From the NCBI RefSeq assembly GCF_025359345.1, contig NZ_JANYGQ010000022.1, positions 186,001 through 250,000 on the forward strand: a stretch of 64,000 nt of DNA, in the 5' to 3' direction. Numbering within the stretch: the first letter of the stretch is position 1; every line of letters begins with the position of its first letter. Shown one piece after another: positions 33,174 to 41,828 of the stretch. Below the pieces are notes generated by a model, which was not told the origin of the DNA, ran no database searches, and saw nothing but the letters and a program-made list of their open reading frames with translations. The translations under genes were made by a program, and so were the position numbers. Source of the DNA: Mucilaginibacter sp. GTDB lineage: Bacteria > Bacteroidota > Bacteroidia > Sphingobacteriales > Sphingobacteriaceae.

Positions 33174-34646
33174 CTATTTCTCCAACACTATCAAACTCAC
33201 CGCAAACGGCTTCAACTCAATCGAGCCTCCTTTAACAGTGCTTTCAATTGCAGCGTTATCACCAGATGCAGCATCAATTGTGCTTACTTTGGCGCCTGCA
33301 AAGCCTGCAGGCAATTTAATAGTTATCGATTTGTTCCGTTTGTTAAGTATCAGTACTTTTTTGCTCCCTGCACTGCTCACAAACCCCTGCGCATGTACAT
33401 CGCCATTACCGTTATTACCTATACCCGTTTCTACCAAGTTGTCTCCTGCATGGATGTTATCCTTTATTAGCTTAAGCACCCAAAAACGGGCGTTCGGTTT
33501 GCTGTTGGTGTAGTTGATCATGCTCACATCAGGGTATTGTGTGGGGAAACCTACCAGTTGCGATTCGCCGATATAATCTATTCCCTGCCTGGTCAGTTCG
33601 ATAAAGAAATAAGCATAAACAGATGCCGACAGGTTCCAATATTCCTGCGTAATCGGTTGCGCACGCATCGCATTGCTTACAAAGGTGCCCAACTCGTTGA
33701 TATCCGTTTTGGTTTTTGGCGATAAGCGTTTGCGGATGCTTTCAATAAAGCTCACTTTTTCTAAAAACAAGTCGGCCTTATCAAACAGCGTGTACTCGTA
33801 GGCATCAAATTTTTGCCCATCGTTTGCGTTGGCATAACAGTGGTATGATATTACCTCCAGCGGGATGCCCGGCTTATGGTGTTTCGGATTTAAAAAGTAT
33901 TCAAACCAGTATGGCTTTTCATAGGCCAGGCCAAGTCCGACAATTTTCGTTTTTGGCGATACTTTATGAATTGCCGTGTACATGGCATCATAAACTTTGG
34001 TGTACATCTCCGGGGTGAAATTATGCTCCAAATCCGGCTCGTTTAGCACTTCCCAATACTGAAACTCGTAATGATAGCCCGATTTATGGTATTTTCCCAA
34101 CTCATCCGTGAAACCGCCTTTGGTGTACCAGCTGATCAAACGCTCATAATAGCCGATTAATTCCTTCATGGTTGGGTCCCTGAATTGGGTGCCGCCGCCA
34201 TAGCCCCAGCCAACTTCGTTAGGGTCGGCTGGGTAAGGTATCTTCTTGTCAGTTTTAAACATCCATTGCGGTATGGTGCTAAAGTTCATGATGATAGAAT
34301 GCCCCTTGGTGGCCTCCAAAAAATCGATCGTCATAGGGTCTATCAAACTAAAATCCCACGAGGTGGTGGTGGCAGTTGGCGGTTCCAATTCGGCAACTGC
34401 AAGTTTTGGATACGGAAACCAGGGCACATAACGCACATAGTCGGCGCCCAAATCCTTCAGGGCACCAAACGAACCATCGTGCATACTGGCTCCACGGCGC
34501 AGCATAGGGTTGCCCACAACCTGCAGCGTGGCAGTCGACTTTGAAACCATCGTTGTTTTATCCCATTTTACGGAGAGGTCCATATCCTGTGCTATGCCAA
34601 TTTGCACTGCAAAAATCAGTACGGCTATAAGTGTGAATTTCCTCAT
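33174..34646 (-). CDS. Secreted glycoside hydrolase, clan GH-A (GH39-like)
   Basis: A 490-residue exported protein (signal LIAVLIFAVQIGIAQ) with a TIM-barrel clan GH-A layout: acid/base in EFQYWEVLNEPDLE and nucleophile in TKTDINELGTFVSN, both with the conserved Asn-Glu or Glu of the clan. A short C-terminal beta domain follows (KKVLILNKRNKSITIKLPAG). GH39 members are mainly xylosidases and iduronidases; substrate uncertain. It follows the beta-helix gene by 16 nt and lies next to the arabinose genes, so an arabinose-containing glycan is plausible. Confidence 0.82.
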   Translation of the reverse strand: MRKFTLIAVLIFAVQIGIAQDMDLSVKWDKTTMVSKSTATLQVVGNPMLRRGASMHDGSFGALKDLGADYVRYVPWFPYPKLAVAELEPPTATTTSWDFSLIDPMTIDFLEATKGHSIIMNFSTIPQWMFKTDKKIPYPADPNEVGWGYGGGTQFRDPTMKELIGYYERLISWYTKGGFTDELGKYHKSGYHYEFQYWEVLNEPDLEHNFTPEMYTKVYDAMYTAIHKVSPKTKIVGLGLAYEKPYWFEYFLNPKHHKPGIPLEVISYHCYANANDGQKFDAYEYTLFDKADLFLEKVSFIESIRKRLSPKTKTDINELGTFVSNAMRAQPITQEYWNLSASVYAYFFIELTRQGIDYIGESQLVGFPTQYPDVSMINYTNSKPNARFWVLKLIKDNIHAGDNLVETGIGNNGNGDVHAQGFVSSAGSKKVLILNKRNKSITIKLPAGFAGAKVSTIDAASGDNAAIESTVKGGSIELKPFAVSLIVLEK

Positions 34647-34662
34647 ATGCTTTGGTTAAAAA

Positions 34663-36177
34663 TTAATCCGGTTTTAAGTTTTTGATCCCATATTGCCCGG
34701 TGTACAAATCCATTTTTCTTAATGGCGATTTTGCCGGTAAATTATAATTGGTAAAGGTTTTCAATTGCGATGCCGATGTTATGGCACTATTACCGGCGTT
34801 TTTAAAATCAGGGCATAAATTGAGGCCGGTAAATTTTCCGTCCTTTTGCTCATTCCCTGTTTTAGTCGCCCATTCATTAATATTGGTTATGCCATCAACA
34901 TAAAATTGTTTGTTGATGCTCCACCAGTCGTTATCATGATATTTTGCATCGCCTATTTTATCCCTGCCCCAAATTAGCGAATCTTTACCAACAAAAATAT
35001 TATTATAAAACCGGATGCCCCTGCTTGCACTAACTTTCGAAAAGCAAATGGCTGCTACTTTTGCGTTGTAAATTATATTGCCATACACATCGCAATCGTA
35101 TAACTGCTTTTCATCGTCCGAGCTGTTCCAAACGTACAGCCCTGCCTGCGAATCTGAAACCGTCCCGTCATTTTCGCTGATGTTGTACCTGAAGGTGTTG
35201 TGATGCCACGGACTTGCACCCCAATATTGAAAAATGCAGTACCCGCTGCCCTGGTTACCGTACGACACATTGTATTGTACGAGGGAGTTCGTCACTCCCC
35301 CATCCAAATCAAAGCCGCCGCCATCAGCCCCGCCTTTCGAGGTTTTGTTTTTGTAGGATAAACAGTGCTGAATGATGACACTGTCAGCTTCATATGCCCA
35401 AATACCTACCGGGCCATTACCTATACGCGGCATGTCCCACCCGTTGTTTGTGGCGGTACAATGATCAATCAACACATTTTTACAATCGCCAACTACAATG
35501 CCATTGCCGCTGTGGTTGGTAAGGTTTGTTGGGTCGCCCGGATTATTTTCGGCGCGGCAGTTTAATATTTTTATATAGTTGCTTTTCCGGGTTTGATACG
35601 GGCCCTCAACGGTAATACCGGCCGAGCCATTATCATGAACAAATACCCTGTTTACTCTTATATTTTGCGACGAGTAAACAAGCAGTCCCGATTTCTGAAA
35701 GCCTGAAATATTTAAGTCATCAACATTAATATTTGAACTGTTTATGATTGACAGACCATCTTTAACATTACCGGTTTTACGCCCCGCCCCCAAAAGCTTA
35801 AGGCGCTGTATTTTTATATTTTCGTTTTTATAGATGACGATGGCGCTGCTGTCTTTCGCATCAATAATTGCCTGACCGGTTCCGTACGATGTAATTACGA
35901 TCTGCTTTTTTGTTGTGCCCTTAACGCCTTGCGCAAGTTGCAGCGTGCCTTTAAAAGTTTGGGCACCCTTAAAGTAAACTGTATCACCAGCTATTAAATT
36001 GATATTGTTTATTTTATTAATGGACTTGAAAGGTTCGCTTTTTGTACCTGCATATTGGTCGTTTCCTGCGGTATTAATATAGTATGCCTTTGAACGACTC
36101 ACATTTTGAGCAAAGCTATTGTGATTTGTTACCAGCGACAAAATGATGCAACACACTAAAAATTTTATACAAGGCAT
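34663..36177 (-). CDS. Secreted right-handed parallel beta-helix protein
   Basis: A 504-residue exported protein (signal FLVCCIILSLVTNHNSFAQ) built of parallel beta-helix coils: PFKSINKINNINLIAGDTVY, the repeated Asn ladder (NITIKIQRLKLL, SNINVDDLNISG), GNGIVVGDCKNVLIDHC and similar turns. The fold covers pectate lyases, polysaccharide lyases and tail-spike enzymes; no catalytic residues could be assigned with confidence. First gene of the leftward pair, with a putative TAGCTTTG promoter in the araR intergenic region. Confidence 0.8.
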   Translation of the reverse strand: MPCIKFLVCCIILSLVTNHNSFAQNVSRSKAYYINTAGNDQYAGTKSEPFKSINKINNINLIAGDTVYFKGAQTFKGTLQLAQGVKGTTKKQIVITSYGTGQAIIDAKDSSAIVIYKNENIKIQRLKLLGAGRKTGNVKDGLSIINSSNINVDDLNISGFQKSGLLVYSSQNIRVNRVFVHDNGSAGITVEGPYQTRKSNYIKILNCRAENNPGDPTNLTNHSGNGIVVGDCKNVLIDHCTATNNGWDMPRIGNGPVGIWAYEADSVIIQHCLSYKNKTSKGGADGGGFDLDGGVTNSLVQYNVSYGNQGSGYCIFQYWGASPWHHNTFRYNISENDGTVSDSQAGLYVWNSSDDEKQLYDCDVYGNIIYNAKVAAICFSKVSASRGIRFYNNIFVGKDSLIWGRDKIGDAKYHDNDWWSINKQFYVDGITNINEWATKTGNEQKDGKFTGLNLCPDFKNAGNSAITSASQLKTFTNYNLPAKSPLRKMDLYTGQYGIKNLKPD

Positions 36178-36202
36178 TTACAATTGGTTTTGTTTTATTA
36201 AT

Positions 36203-36210
36203 CAAAGCTA
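36203..36210 (-). promoter_or_regulatory. Putative -7 promoter element for the beta-helix/GH pair
   Basis: The minus strand reads TAGCTTTG, a perfect TAnnTTTG element, 26-33 nt before the beta-helix start at 36177. It lies in the same intergenic region as the araR promoter. Confidence 0.55.
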
Positions 36211-36308
36211 ATTATCCCGCGGTTAAATTGTGGATAAATTGCCATGGTTTACTTAATTTTCGATAGTTAAGTATTAATCCTGTATTTCTTTATCTATCAA
36301 CAATGTAA

Positions 36309-36316
36309 TACATTTG
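36309..36316 (+). promoter_or_regulatory. Putative araR promoter -7 element
   Basis: TACATTTG is a perfect TAnnTTTG element. It covers the TTG at 36314, which argues against that TTG as a translation start and supports the ATG at 36347. Confidence 0.65.
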
Positions 36317-36346
36317 CCCCTTACATTAAGCAAATCACTTTTAAAA

Positions 36347-37054
36347 ATGCATAAATACTCTAAACAAACCCGTCACTTATTAGCAGTAGATTGTATTATT
36401 TTCGGGTTTGATGGAGAGACTTTAAAAATACTATTAATAAAACGTGGCTTTGAGCCCGAAAAAGGCAACTGGAGCCTTATGGGCGGCTTTGTGGAACAAA
36501 ACGAAAGTCTTGACCAGGCATCAAACCGCATATTAAAGCAACTTACCGGTATTGATGGTGTTTACCTGGAGCAATTGCACACCTTTGGCGATACAAACCG
36601 CGACCCGATTGAACGCACTGTATCAACCGCCTACTTTGCTTTAATCGACATTCATCAATACGAAACGCAACTCAGCAATGATTATCATGCAGAGTGGTTT
36701 CCATTGAAACAGGTACCAAAGCTTATTTTCGATCACCAGGAAATGGTTGAGGCGGCTAAAAGGCGCATAAGGTACAAGGCAGCCCTTCACCCTATTTTAT
36801 TTGAATTGTTGCCGGCAAGGTTTACCATACCACAATTACAAATACTTTACGAAAGCGTGTTTAACACCACCATTGATAAAAGAAATTTCAGCAAAAGGGT
36901 TTTAGCTACCGGCTTATTGATAAAGCTTGCCGAAAAAGACAAAGCAGGTTCAAAAAGAGGAGCATATTATTACCAGTTAAACATGCAGAACTATTATGCT
37001 AAGTTCCAGGCATTTTTAAACTTTATCCCAAATCCGGATACCCTGATACTTTAA
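36347..37054 (+). CDS. araR: Nudix-family arabinose repressor
   Basis: The start is the ATG at 36347 (235 residues); the earlier in-frame TTG at 36314 lies inside the promoter element. N-terminal Nudix domain (about residues 10-150): AVDCIIFGFDGETLKILLIK and GGFVEQNESLDQASNRILKQ, where the Nudix box lacks the REUXEE residues, so it binds ligand rather than hydrolysing it. The C-terminal winged helix (about 160-235) contains LPARFTIPQLQILYESVFNT. This architecture matches AraR of Bacteroidota, which responds to arabinose. It sits directly before araB. Confidence 0.9.
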   Translation: MHKYSKQTRHLLAVDCIIFGFDGETLKILLIKRGFEPEKGNWSLMGGFVEQNESLDQASNRILKQLTGIDGVYLEQLHTFGDTNRDPIERTVSTAYFALIDIHQYETQLSNDYHAEWFPLKQVPKLIFDHQEMVEAAKRRIRYKAALHPILFELLPARFTIPQLQILYESVFNTTIDKRNFSKRVLATGLLIKLAEKDKAGSKRGAYYYQLNMQNYYAKFQAFLNFIPNPDTLIL

Positions 37055-37110
37055 TAATTACGAAAGTAAAAACATTAATTTTTTTTTCTAAATTTCGTTT
37101 TGTCAAAAAA

Positions 37111-37131
37111 TAAGTGTTATTTCGACACTAA
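37111..37131. promoter_or_regulatory. Candidate AraR operator before araB
   Basis: TAAGTGT-TATTTCG-ACACTAA is a 7-bp inverted repeat, 15-35 nt upstream of the araB start. Position and symmetry fit a repressor site; a near-consensus -7 element (TAAATTTC at 37089) lies upstream of it. Binding is inferred. Confidence 0.6.
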
Positions 37132-37145
37132 AAATAAAACCAATT

Positions 37146-38813
37146 ATGACCACCCACCAATTTGTGATTGGCGTTGACTATGGAACGGATTCTGTTCGCT
37201 CGGTTTTAATCGATGCCGCTAATGGCGAAGAAGTTGCCACTTCGGTATTTAATTACCCGCGCTGGCAGCAGGGATTATATTGCAATGCCGCCGAAAACCA
37301 ATTCAGGCAACACCCGCTTGATTATATTGAAGGGCTGGAAGCGACAATTAAGGATTGTTTAAAGAAGGCTGGCCCGGACGTTGCAAAGGCCGTTAAAGGC
37401 CTGGCGGTGGACACAACAGGTTCAACCCCCGTTGCTGTTGACAAAACCGGCACCCCATTAGCTTTAACGCCTGGTTTTGAAACCAACCCGCATGCCATGT
37501 TTGTGTTGTGGAAAGACCACACCGGCGTTAATGAAGCGGCGCAGATAAACGACCATGCTACAAAATTCGATACAAATTATTTAAAATATGTGGGTGGCAT
37601 TTACTCATCCGAATGGTTTTGGGCTAAACTGCTACGCACCTTAAGGGCTGATGAACAAGTCGCCAAAGCCTGCCATAGTTGGGTAGAGCACTGCGACTGG
37701 ATACCGTTTTTATTAACCGGCGGAACCGATGCTGAGCAAATAAAACGCGGCCGCTGCTCAGCTGGGCACAAAGCCTTGTGGGCCGAAGAGTTTGGCGGGT
37801 TACCGCCTGATGAATTCTTTTCATCGCTCGACCCGCTATTATCCGGTTTTACCGAACGTTTATTTAAAGATACTTATACATCCGACGAAGCAGCAGGTAC
37901 TTTAAGCCCTGAATGGGCCCAAAGGTTGGGCCTCTCAACCGATGTGGTTGTTGGCGTAGGCGCGTTTGACGCCCACATGGGTGCCGTTGGCGGGCAAATT
38001 GAGCCATACCACCTGAGCAAGGTAATGGGTACCTCAACTTGTGATATTTTAGTGGCTCCGGCTGCAGACATTGAAGGCAAGCTTATCCGCGGTATTTGCG
38101 GGCAGGTAAATGGCTCGGTAATTCCGGGAATGGTGGGGCTTGAGGCAGGGCAATCGGCTTTTGGTGATACTTATGCCTGGTTTAAAAATATTTTGGCCTG
38201 GCCGTTGAATGCTTTGACGTCGTCAACCCTTATCGACCAAAAAACAGCCGAAGCTTTGAAAGATGAACTTGTGGCGAAGATAATTCCTGAACTAAGCAGA
38301 CAAGCGGCATTGTTACCTGTTGACGAAGATAATGAACTTGCGATAGATTGGTTTAATGGCCGCCGCACACCCGACGCCGACCAAACACTTAAAGGTGCAA
38401 TAACCGGGCTGGGGTTGGGCAGCGATGCCCCGCGTGTGTTCCGCGCATTAGCCGAGGCCACCTGCTTTGGCGCAAAAAGTATTGTGGACAGATTTGTAGA
38501 AGAAGGCATACCGGTGAAAGGGCTGATCGGCATTGGCGGCGTTGCAAAAAAATCGCCTTATATTATGCAGATGATGGCCGATGTGCTGGGTATGCCTATC
38601 CGGATACACCAGTTTGAGCATACCTGCGCATTGGGTGCAGCCATGTTTGCAGCAGTGGTGGCGGGTATTTATCCGACAGTTGAAGATGCGATGCAGGCAA
38701 TGGGCCGTGGGTTTGATGCAGAGTATTTTCCGAATGAAGAACTTAATGAGATTTATCAAAATAGATACCAGCAATATGCCGGGTTGGGGAAATTTATTGA
38801 GGGCACTAAATAA
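37146..38813 (+). CDS. araB: Ribulokinase
   Basis: A 555-residue FGGY-family sugar kinase of normal AraB length. The ATP-binding start GVDYGTDSVRSVLIDAANG and the FGGY C-terminal signature region (GLIGIGGVAKKSPYIMQMMA) are intact, as is VKGLAVDTTGSTPVAVDKTG. It phosphorylates L-ribulose to L-ribulose-5-phosphate. It is the first gene of araB-araD-araA, under the candidate AraR operator, and is separated from araD by a palindrome-rich spacer of about 160 nt. Confidence 0.96.
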   Translation: MTTHQFVIGVDYGTDSVRSVLIDAANGEEVATSVFNYPRWQQGLYCNAAENQFRQHPLDYIEGLEATIKDCLKKAGPDVAKAVKGLAVDTTGSTPVAVDKTGTPLALTPGFETNPHAMFVLWKDHTGVNEAAQINDHATKFDTNYLKYVGGIYSSEWFWAKLLRTLRADEQVAKACHSWVEHCDWIPFLLTGGTDAEQIKRGRCSAGHKALWAEEFGGLPPDEFFSSLDPLLSGFTERLFKDTYTSDEAAGTLSPEWAQRLGLSTDVVVGVGAFDAHMGAVGGQIEPYHLSKVMGTSTCDILVAPAADIEGKLIRGICGQVNGSVIPGMVGLEAGQSAFGDTYAWFKNILAWPLNALTSSTLIDQKTAEALKDELVAKIIPELSRQAALLPVDEDNELAIDWFNGRRTPDADQTLKGAITGLGLGSDAPRVFRALAEATCFGAKSIVDRFVEEGIPVKGLIGIGGVAKKSPYIMQMMADVLGMPIRIHQFEHTCALGAAMFAAVVAGIYPTVEDAMQAMGRGFDAEYFPNEELNEIYQNRYQQYAGLGKFIEGTK

Positions 38814-38821
38814 ATAATTAT

Positions 38822-38952
38822 CGCGAATTTCGCGCAGGGCGGTGCCCTGCGCTGACGAATTTGACCCTTTCAGGGTCAGCAGTAATTGGTAGAACCCAAA
38901 GCTAAAAGCCCTGAAAGGGCGAAATTCACCAGCACAAGTCGCAGGCCTGTGC
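38822..38952. repeat. Cluster of four palindromes between araB and araD
   Basis: Four hairpins in 131 bp: CGCAGGGC-GGT-GCCCTGCG (38833-38851), GACCCT-TTC-AGGGTC (38863-38877), GCCCT-GAA-AGGGC (38908-38920) and CGCAGGCCTGTGCG (38940-38952 region). The phrase CCCTGAAAGGGCGAAATTC is typical of short dispersed palindromic repeats seen in this phylum (memory). It lies inside the ara operon. Confidence 0.75.
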
Positions 38953-38975
38953 GATAACGAATTGAAAATATACTA

Positions 38976-39677
38976 ATGAGCAAATATCAGCGTATAAAAC
39001 AAAGCGCGTACGATGCAAACATGCAGCTGCCCAAACTGGGGCTGGTGCTGTTTACCTTTGGCAATGTAAGCGCCGCCGACCGTGAACTTGGTGTTTTTGC
39101 TATAAAGCCGAGCGGCGTGCCCTATGAAGAGCTTTCGCCTGAAAAAATGGTGATTGTTGATTTCGACGGCAATACCATCGAGGGAGACTTAAGACCTTCG
39201 TCGGACACAAAAACCCATGCTGTGTTGTATAAAAATTGGGCGGGTATTAACGGAATAGTGCATACCCATTCAACCTATGCAACGGCCTGGGCACAATCGC
39301 AGCGGTGCATACCGATATTTGGCACCACCCATGCCGATCATTTGACGGTTGATATCCCCTGTGCGCCGCCGATGGATGATGAAATGATAAGGGGCGATTA
39401 TGAATATCAAACCGGCTTCCAGATTATCAATCATTTTGAACAAGCCGGATTGGACTATAGAGAAACAGAAATGGTGCTGGTAGGTAACCACGCCCCTTTT
39501 ACATGGGGCAAAACTGCCGAAAAAGCGGTTTACAACAGCGCGGTATTGGAGTCGGTAGCGCAAATGGCCTACTTAACAGAGCAGATAAACAACAACGCAC
39601 CCCGATTAAAGGATTCGTTAATAAAAAAACATTTTGAGCGCAAACACGGGCCGGATTCTTACTATGGACAGAGTTGA
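38976..39677 (+). CDS. araD: L-ribulose-5-phosphate 4-epimerase
   Basis: A 233-residue class II aldolase/epimerase. The zinc-binding histidines and substrate loop are seen in GIVHTHSTYATAWAQSQRCI, TTHADHLTVDIPCAP and VGNHAPFTWGKTAEKA; the N-terminal FTFGNVSAADRE holds the phosphate-binding Asn. Converts L-ribulose-5-phosphate to D-xylulose-5-phosphate. Between araB and araA, all rightward, so one catabolic operon. Confidence 0.96.
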   Translation: MSKYQRIKQSAYDANMQLPKLGLVLFTFGNVSAADRELGVFAIKPSGVPYEELSPEKMVIVDFDGNTIEGDLRPSSDTKTHAVLYKNWAGINGIVHTHSTYATAWAQSQRCIPIFGTTHADHLTVDIPCAPPMDDEMIRGDYEYQTGFQIINHFEQAGLDYRETEMVLVGNHAPFTWGKTAEKAVYNSAVLESVAQMAYLTEQINNNAPRLKDSLIKKHFERKHGPDSYYGQS

Positions 39678-39732
39678 GTTAGCAGTTTTGAGTAAGCAGT
39701 TCGCAGTAGATAACTAAGTAAATGGCTTTTTC

Positions 39733-39786
39733 AATCACTAATTCACTAAATCGCTAATTCACTAATTATAAAAAATCACTAATTAT
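39733..39786 (+). repeat. Simple CACTAATT repeat before araA
   Basis: Imperfect tandem units of CACTAATT (CACTAATTCACTAAATCGCT and continuing) fill the spacer between araD and araA. Similar degenerate word repeats occur at 21613-21690, 59203-59395 and 63300-63363. Confidence 0.6.
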
Positions 39787-39789
39787 AAC

Positions 39790-41280
39790 ATGATAGATCT
39801 TAAAGCATTTGAAGTGTGGTTTATAACCGGGAGCCAACACTTATATGGTGAAGAAACTTTAAAACTGGTTGCAGAGCATTCTCAGCAAATTGCAAAGGGT
39901 TTGGACGGTGCGGCAGGTACGCCCGTTAGCGTGGTTTACAAACCGGTTGTTAAAACCCCGGAAGAAATTTACGCCACCCTCCAGGATGCCAATACCACAG
40001 CAAATTGCATCGGTATCATAACTTGGATGCACACCTTCTCCCCTGCCAAAATGTGGATTCGCGGCTTAAGCATCCTGCAAAAACCAATGCTGCACCTGCA
40101 TACGCAGTTTAACCGCGATATTCCGTGGAGTTCTATCGATATGGATTTCATGAACCTGAACCAAAGCGCCCATGGCGACCGCGAGTTTGGTTTCATCGTA
40201 TCACGCATGCGCAAAAACCGCAAAGTTGTGGTTGGCCATTGGCAGGACCCGGAAGTATTGGGCCAAATAAATGCCTGGGCAAGGGCCGCAGCCGGCTGGC
40301 ACGACTGGCAGGGCGCAAAATTTGCCCGCATTGGCGATAACATGCGCTATGTTGCCGTTACCGAGGGTGATAAGGTAGAGGCTGAATTAAAATTTGGTTA
40401 CGCTGTAAATACCTATGGCGTTGGCGATTTGGTGAAGATTATTGATAGCATAAGCGATGATGCAGTTAACGAATTGCTTACAGAATATGAAGCAACTTAC
40501 ACCATGGCTGCTGATTTGCAAAAAGGCGGGGCAAAACATCAATCGGTATATGATGCAGCAAAAATTGAACTCGGCTTAAAGAAGTTTTTAGAAGACGGTG
40601 GCTTTAAAGGCTTCACTGATACATTTGAAGATTTACACGGCATGATACAGTTGCCGGGCATTGCAGCCCAACGGTTGATGGCCGCAGGCTATGGCTTTGC
40701 CGGCGAGGGCGACTGGAAAACTGCCGCGCTAGTGCGTGCCTTTAAAGTAATGGGTAGTGGCCTTAAGGGAGGCAATGCCTTTATGGAAGATTACACCTAT
40801 CATTTCGACCCAAATAATCAGTTGGTCTTAGGTTCACATATGCTGGAAATTGATGCATCGTTGGCCAATGGCAAAGCAGCGTTAGAAGTTCACCCTCTTG
40901 GCATCGGCGGCAAAGCCGACCCTGCAAGGCTGGTATTTAATGTGGCAGGTGGCGCGGCATTAAACGCTTCGATAGTAGATATGGGCAACCGTTTCCGTTT
41001 GTTAATTAACGAAGTGGAAGCCGTTGAACCGCAGAATGATTTGCCAAACCTGCCTGTTGCGCGTGTACTTTGGAAACCGTACCCAGATATGAAAACCGGC
41101 TGCGCAGCCTGGATATACGCTGGAGGGGCGCACCATACCGCTTATAGCCAAAACCTGACCGCCGAACATTTGCAGGATTTTGCAGATATAGCCGGACTGG
41201 AATTTATTCGTATTGGGAAAGATACAAAACTTGACCAGTTACGGAATGAATTGCGGTGGAATGATGCGAGTTATAAATAA
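39790..41280 (+). CDS. araA: L-arabinose isomerase
   Basis: A 496-residue enzyme of normal length. Metal-site segments are intact: [36 protein letters not shown] and [12 protein letters not shown] (last His). The N-terminus [15 protein letters not shown] is family-typical. It isomerises L-arabinose to L-ribulose. Last gene of the ara operon; a strong terminator follows at 41325-41364. Confidence 0.97.
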   Translation: MIDLKAFEVWFITGSQHLYGEETLKLVAEHSQQIAKGLDGAAGTPVSVVYKPVVKTPEEIYATLQDANTTANCIGIITWMHTFSPAKMWIRGLSILQKPMLHLHTQFNRDIPWSSIDMDFMNLNQSAHGDREFGFIVSRMRKNRKVVVGHWQDPEVLGQINAWARAAAGWHDWQGAKFARIGDNMRYVAVTEGDKVEAELKFGYAVNTYGVGDLVKIIDSISDDAVNELLTEYEATYTMAADLQKGGAKHQSVYDAAKIELGLKKFLEDGGFKGFTDTFEDLHGMIQLPGIAAQRLMAAGYGFAGEGDWKTAALVRAFKVMGSGLKGGNAFMEDYTYHFDPNNQLVLGSHMLEIDASLANGKAALEVHPLGIGGKADPARLVFNVAGGAALNASIVDMGNRFRLLINEVEAVEPQNDLPNLPVARVLWKPYPDMKTGCAAWIYAGGAHHTAYSQNLTAEHLQDFADIAGLEFIRIGKDTKLDQLRNELRWNDASYK

Positions 41281-41324
41281 ACACGATTGAAGGATTGGCA
41301 GGATTAGCTTGTAGATCATTAATG

Positions 41325-41364
41325 AACGAACCCTGTTAAATGGAAATTTTAACAGGGTTCGTTT
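41325..41364 (+). terminator. Strong intrinsic terminator of the ara operon
   Basis: A near-perfect stem of about 16 bp (AACGAACCCTGTTAAA and its complement) around TGGAAAT, followed by TTATTTTA. It begins 45 nt after the araA stop. Confidence 0.9.
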
Positions 41365-41401
41365 ATTTTAAATCATCCCGCAAAAAGCAAAACTGAAAAA
41401 T

Positions 41402-41455
41402 AAGTTATAAAACGTATTTCATAGTTTTATAACTTAAAAATAAGTTGTAGCTTTG
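41402..41455 (+). promoter_or_regulatory. BlaI-type operator and near-leaderless promoter
   Basis: A perfect 12-bp inverted repeat (AAGTTATAAAAC at 41402-41413 and GTTTTATAACTT at 41424-41435) lies just before the -7 element TAGCTTTG (41448-41455), which ends five bases before the ATG at 41460. Transcription should therefore start at or within a few bases of the start codon, giving an essentially leaderless mRNA. Confidence 0.8.
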
Positions 41456-41459
41456 GTTT

Positions 41460-41828
41460 ATGGAGGAATTAACCAAGACCGAAGAACGTGTAATGCAGGT
41501 AATATGGAAGTTAAAAAGCTGTTTTGTTAAAGACATTATTGATACTTTGCCCGACGAGCCAAAACCGCCGTACAACACCATTTCATCGGTTGTAAGGCTG
41601 CTCGAAAAAAAGGGTTATGTTGGCTATAAGGCTTACGGGAAAACTTACGAATACTTCCCGGTTATCTCCAAAGCCGCTTACCGTAAAGCCTCGTTCTCCA
41701 AATTTTTTGCGGGATATTTTGACAACTCAGCTGAGAACCTGTTTTCATTTATGTTAAAGGAAGAACAGCTAAGCAATGATGAAATAAAAAAATTACAGGA
41801 TATCATCAATAACAACCAGGAGCAATGA
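41460..41828 (+). CDS. BlaI/MecI-family repressor
   Basis: A 122-residue winged-helix repressor: LTKTEERVMQVIWKLKSCFV (helix 1-2) and PPYNTISSVVRLLEKKGYVG (recognition helix and wing), then a C-terminal dimerisation helix pair containing FAGYFDNSAENLF and FMLKEEQLSNDEIKKLQDII. It is co-translated with the M56 gene (ATGA overlap). Likely represses its own promoter through the inverted repeat at 41402-41435 until the M56 protein cleaves or releases it. Confidence 0.94.
   Translation: MEELTKTEERVMQVIWKLKSCFVKDIIDTLPDEPKPPYNTISSVVRLLEKKGYVGYKAYGKTYEYFPVISKAAYRKASFSKFFAGYFDNSAENLFSFMLKEEQLSNDEIKKLQDIINNNQEQ

Noticed and set aside
36314..36349. TTG start for AraR at 36314
   Set aside because: It lies inside the TACATTTG -7 element, so it would be at or before the transcription start; ATG 36347 preferred.
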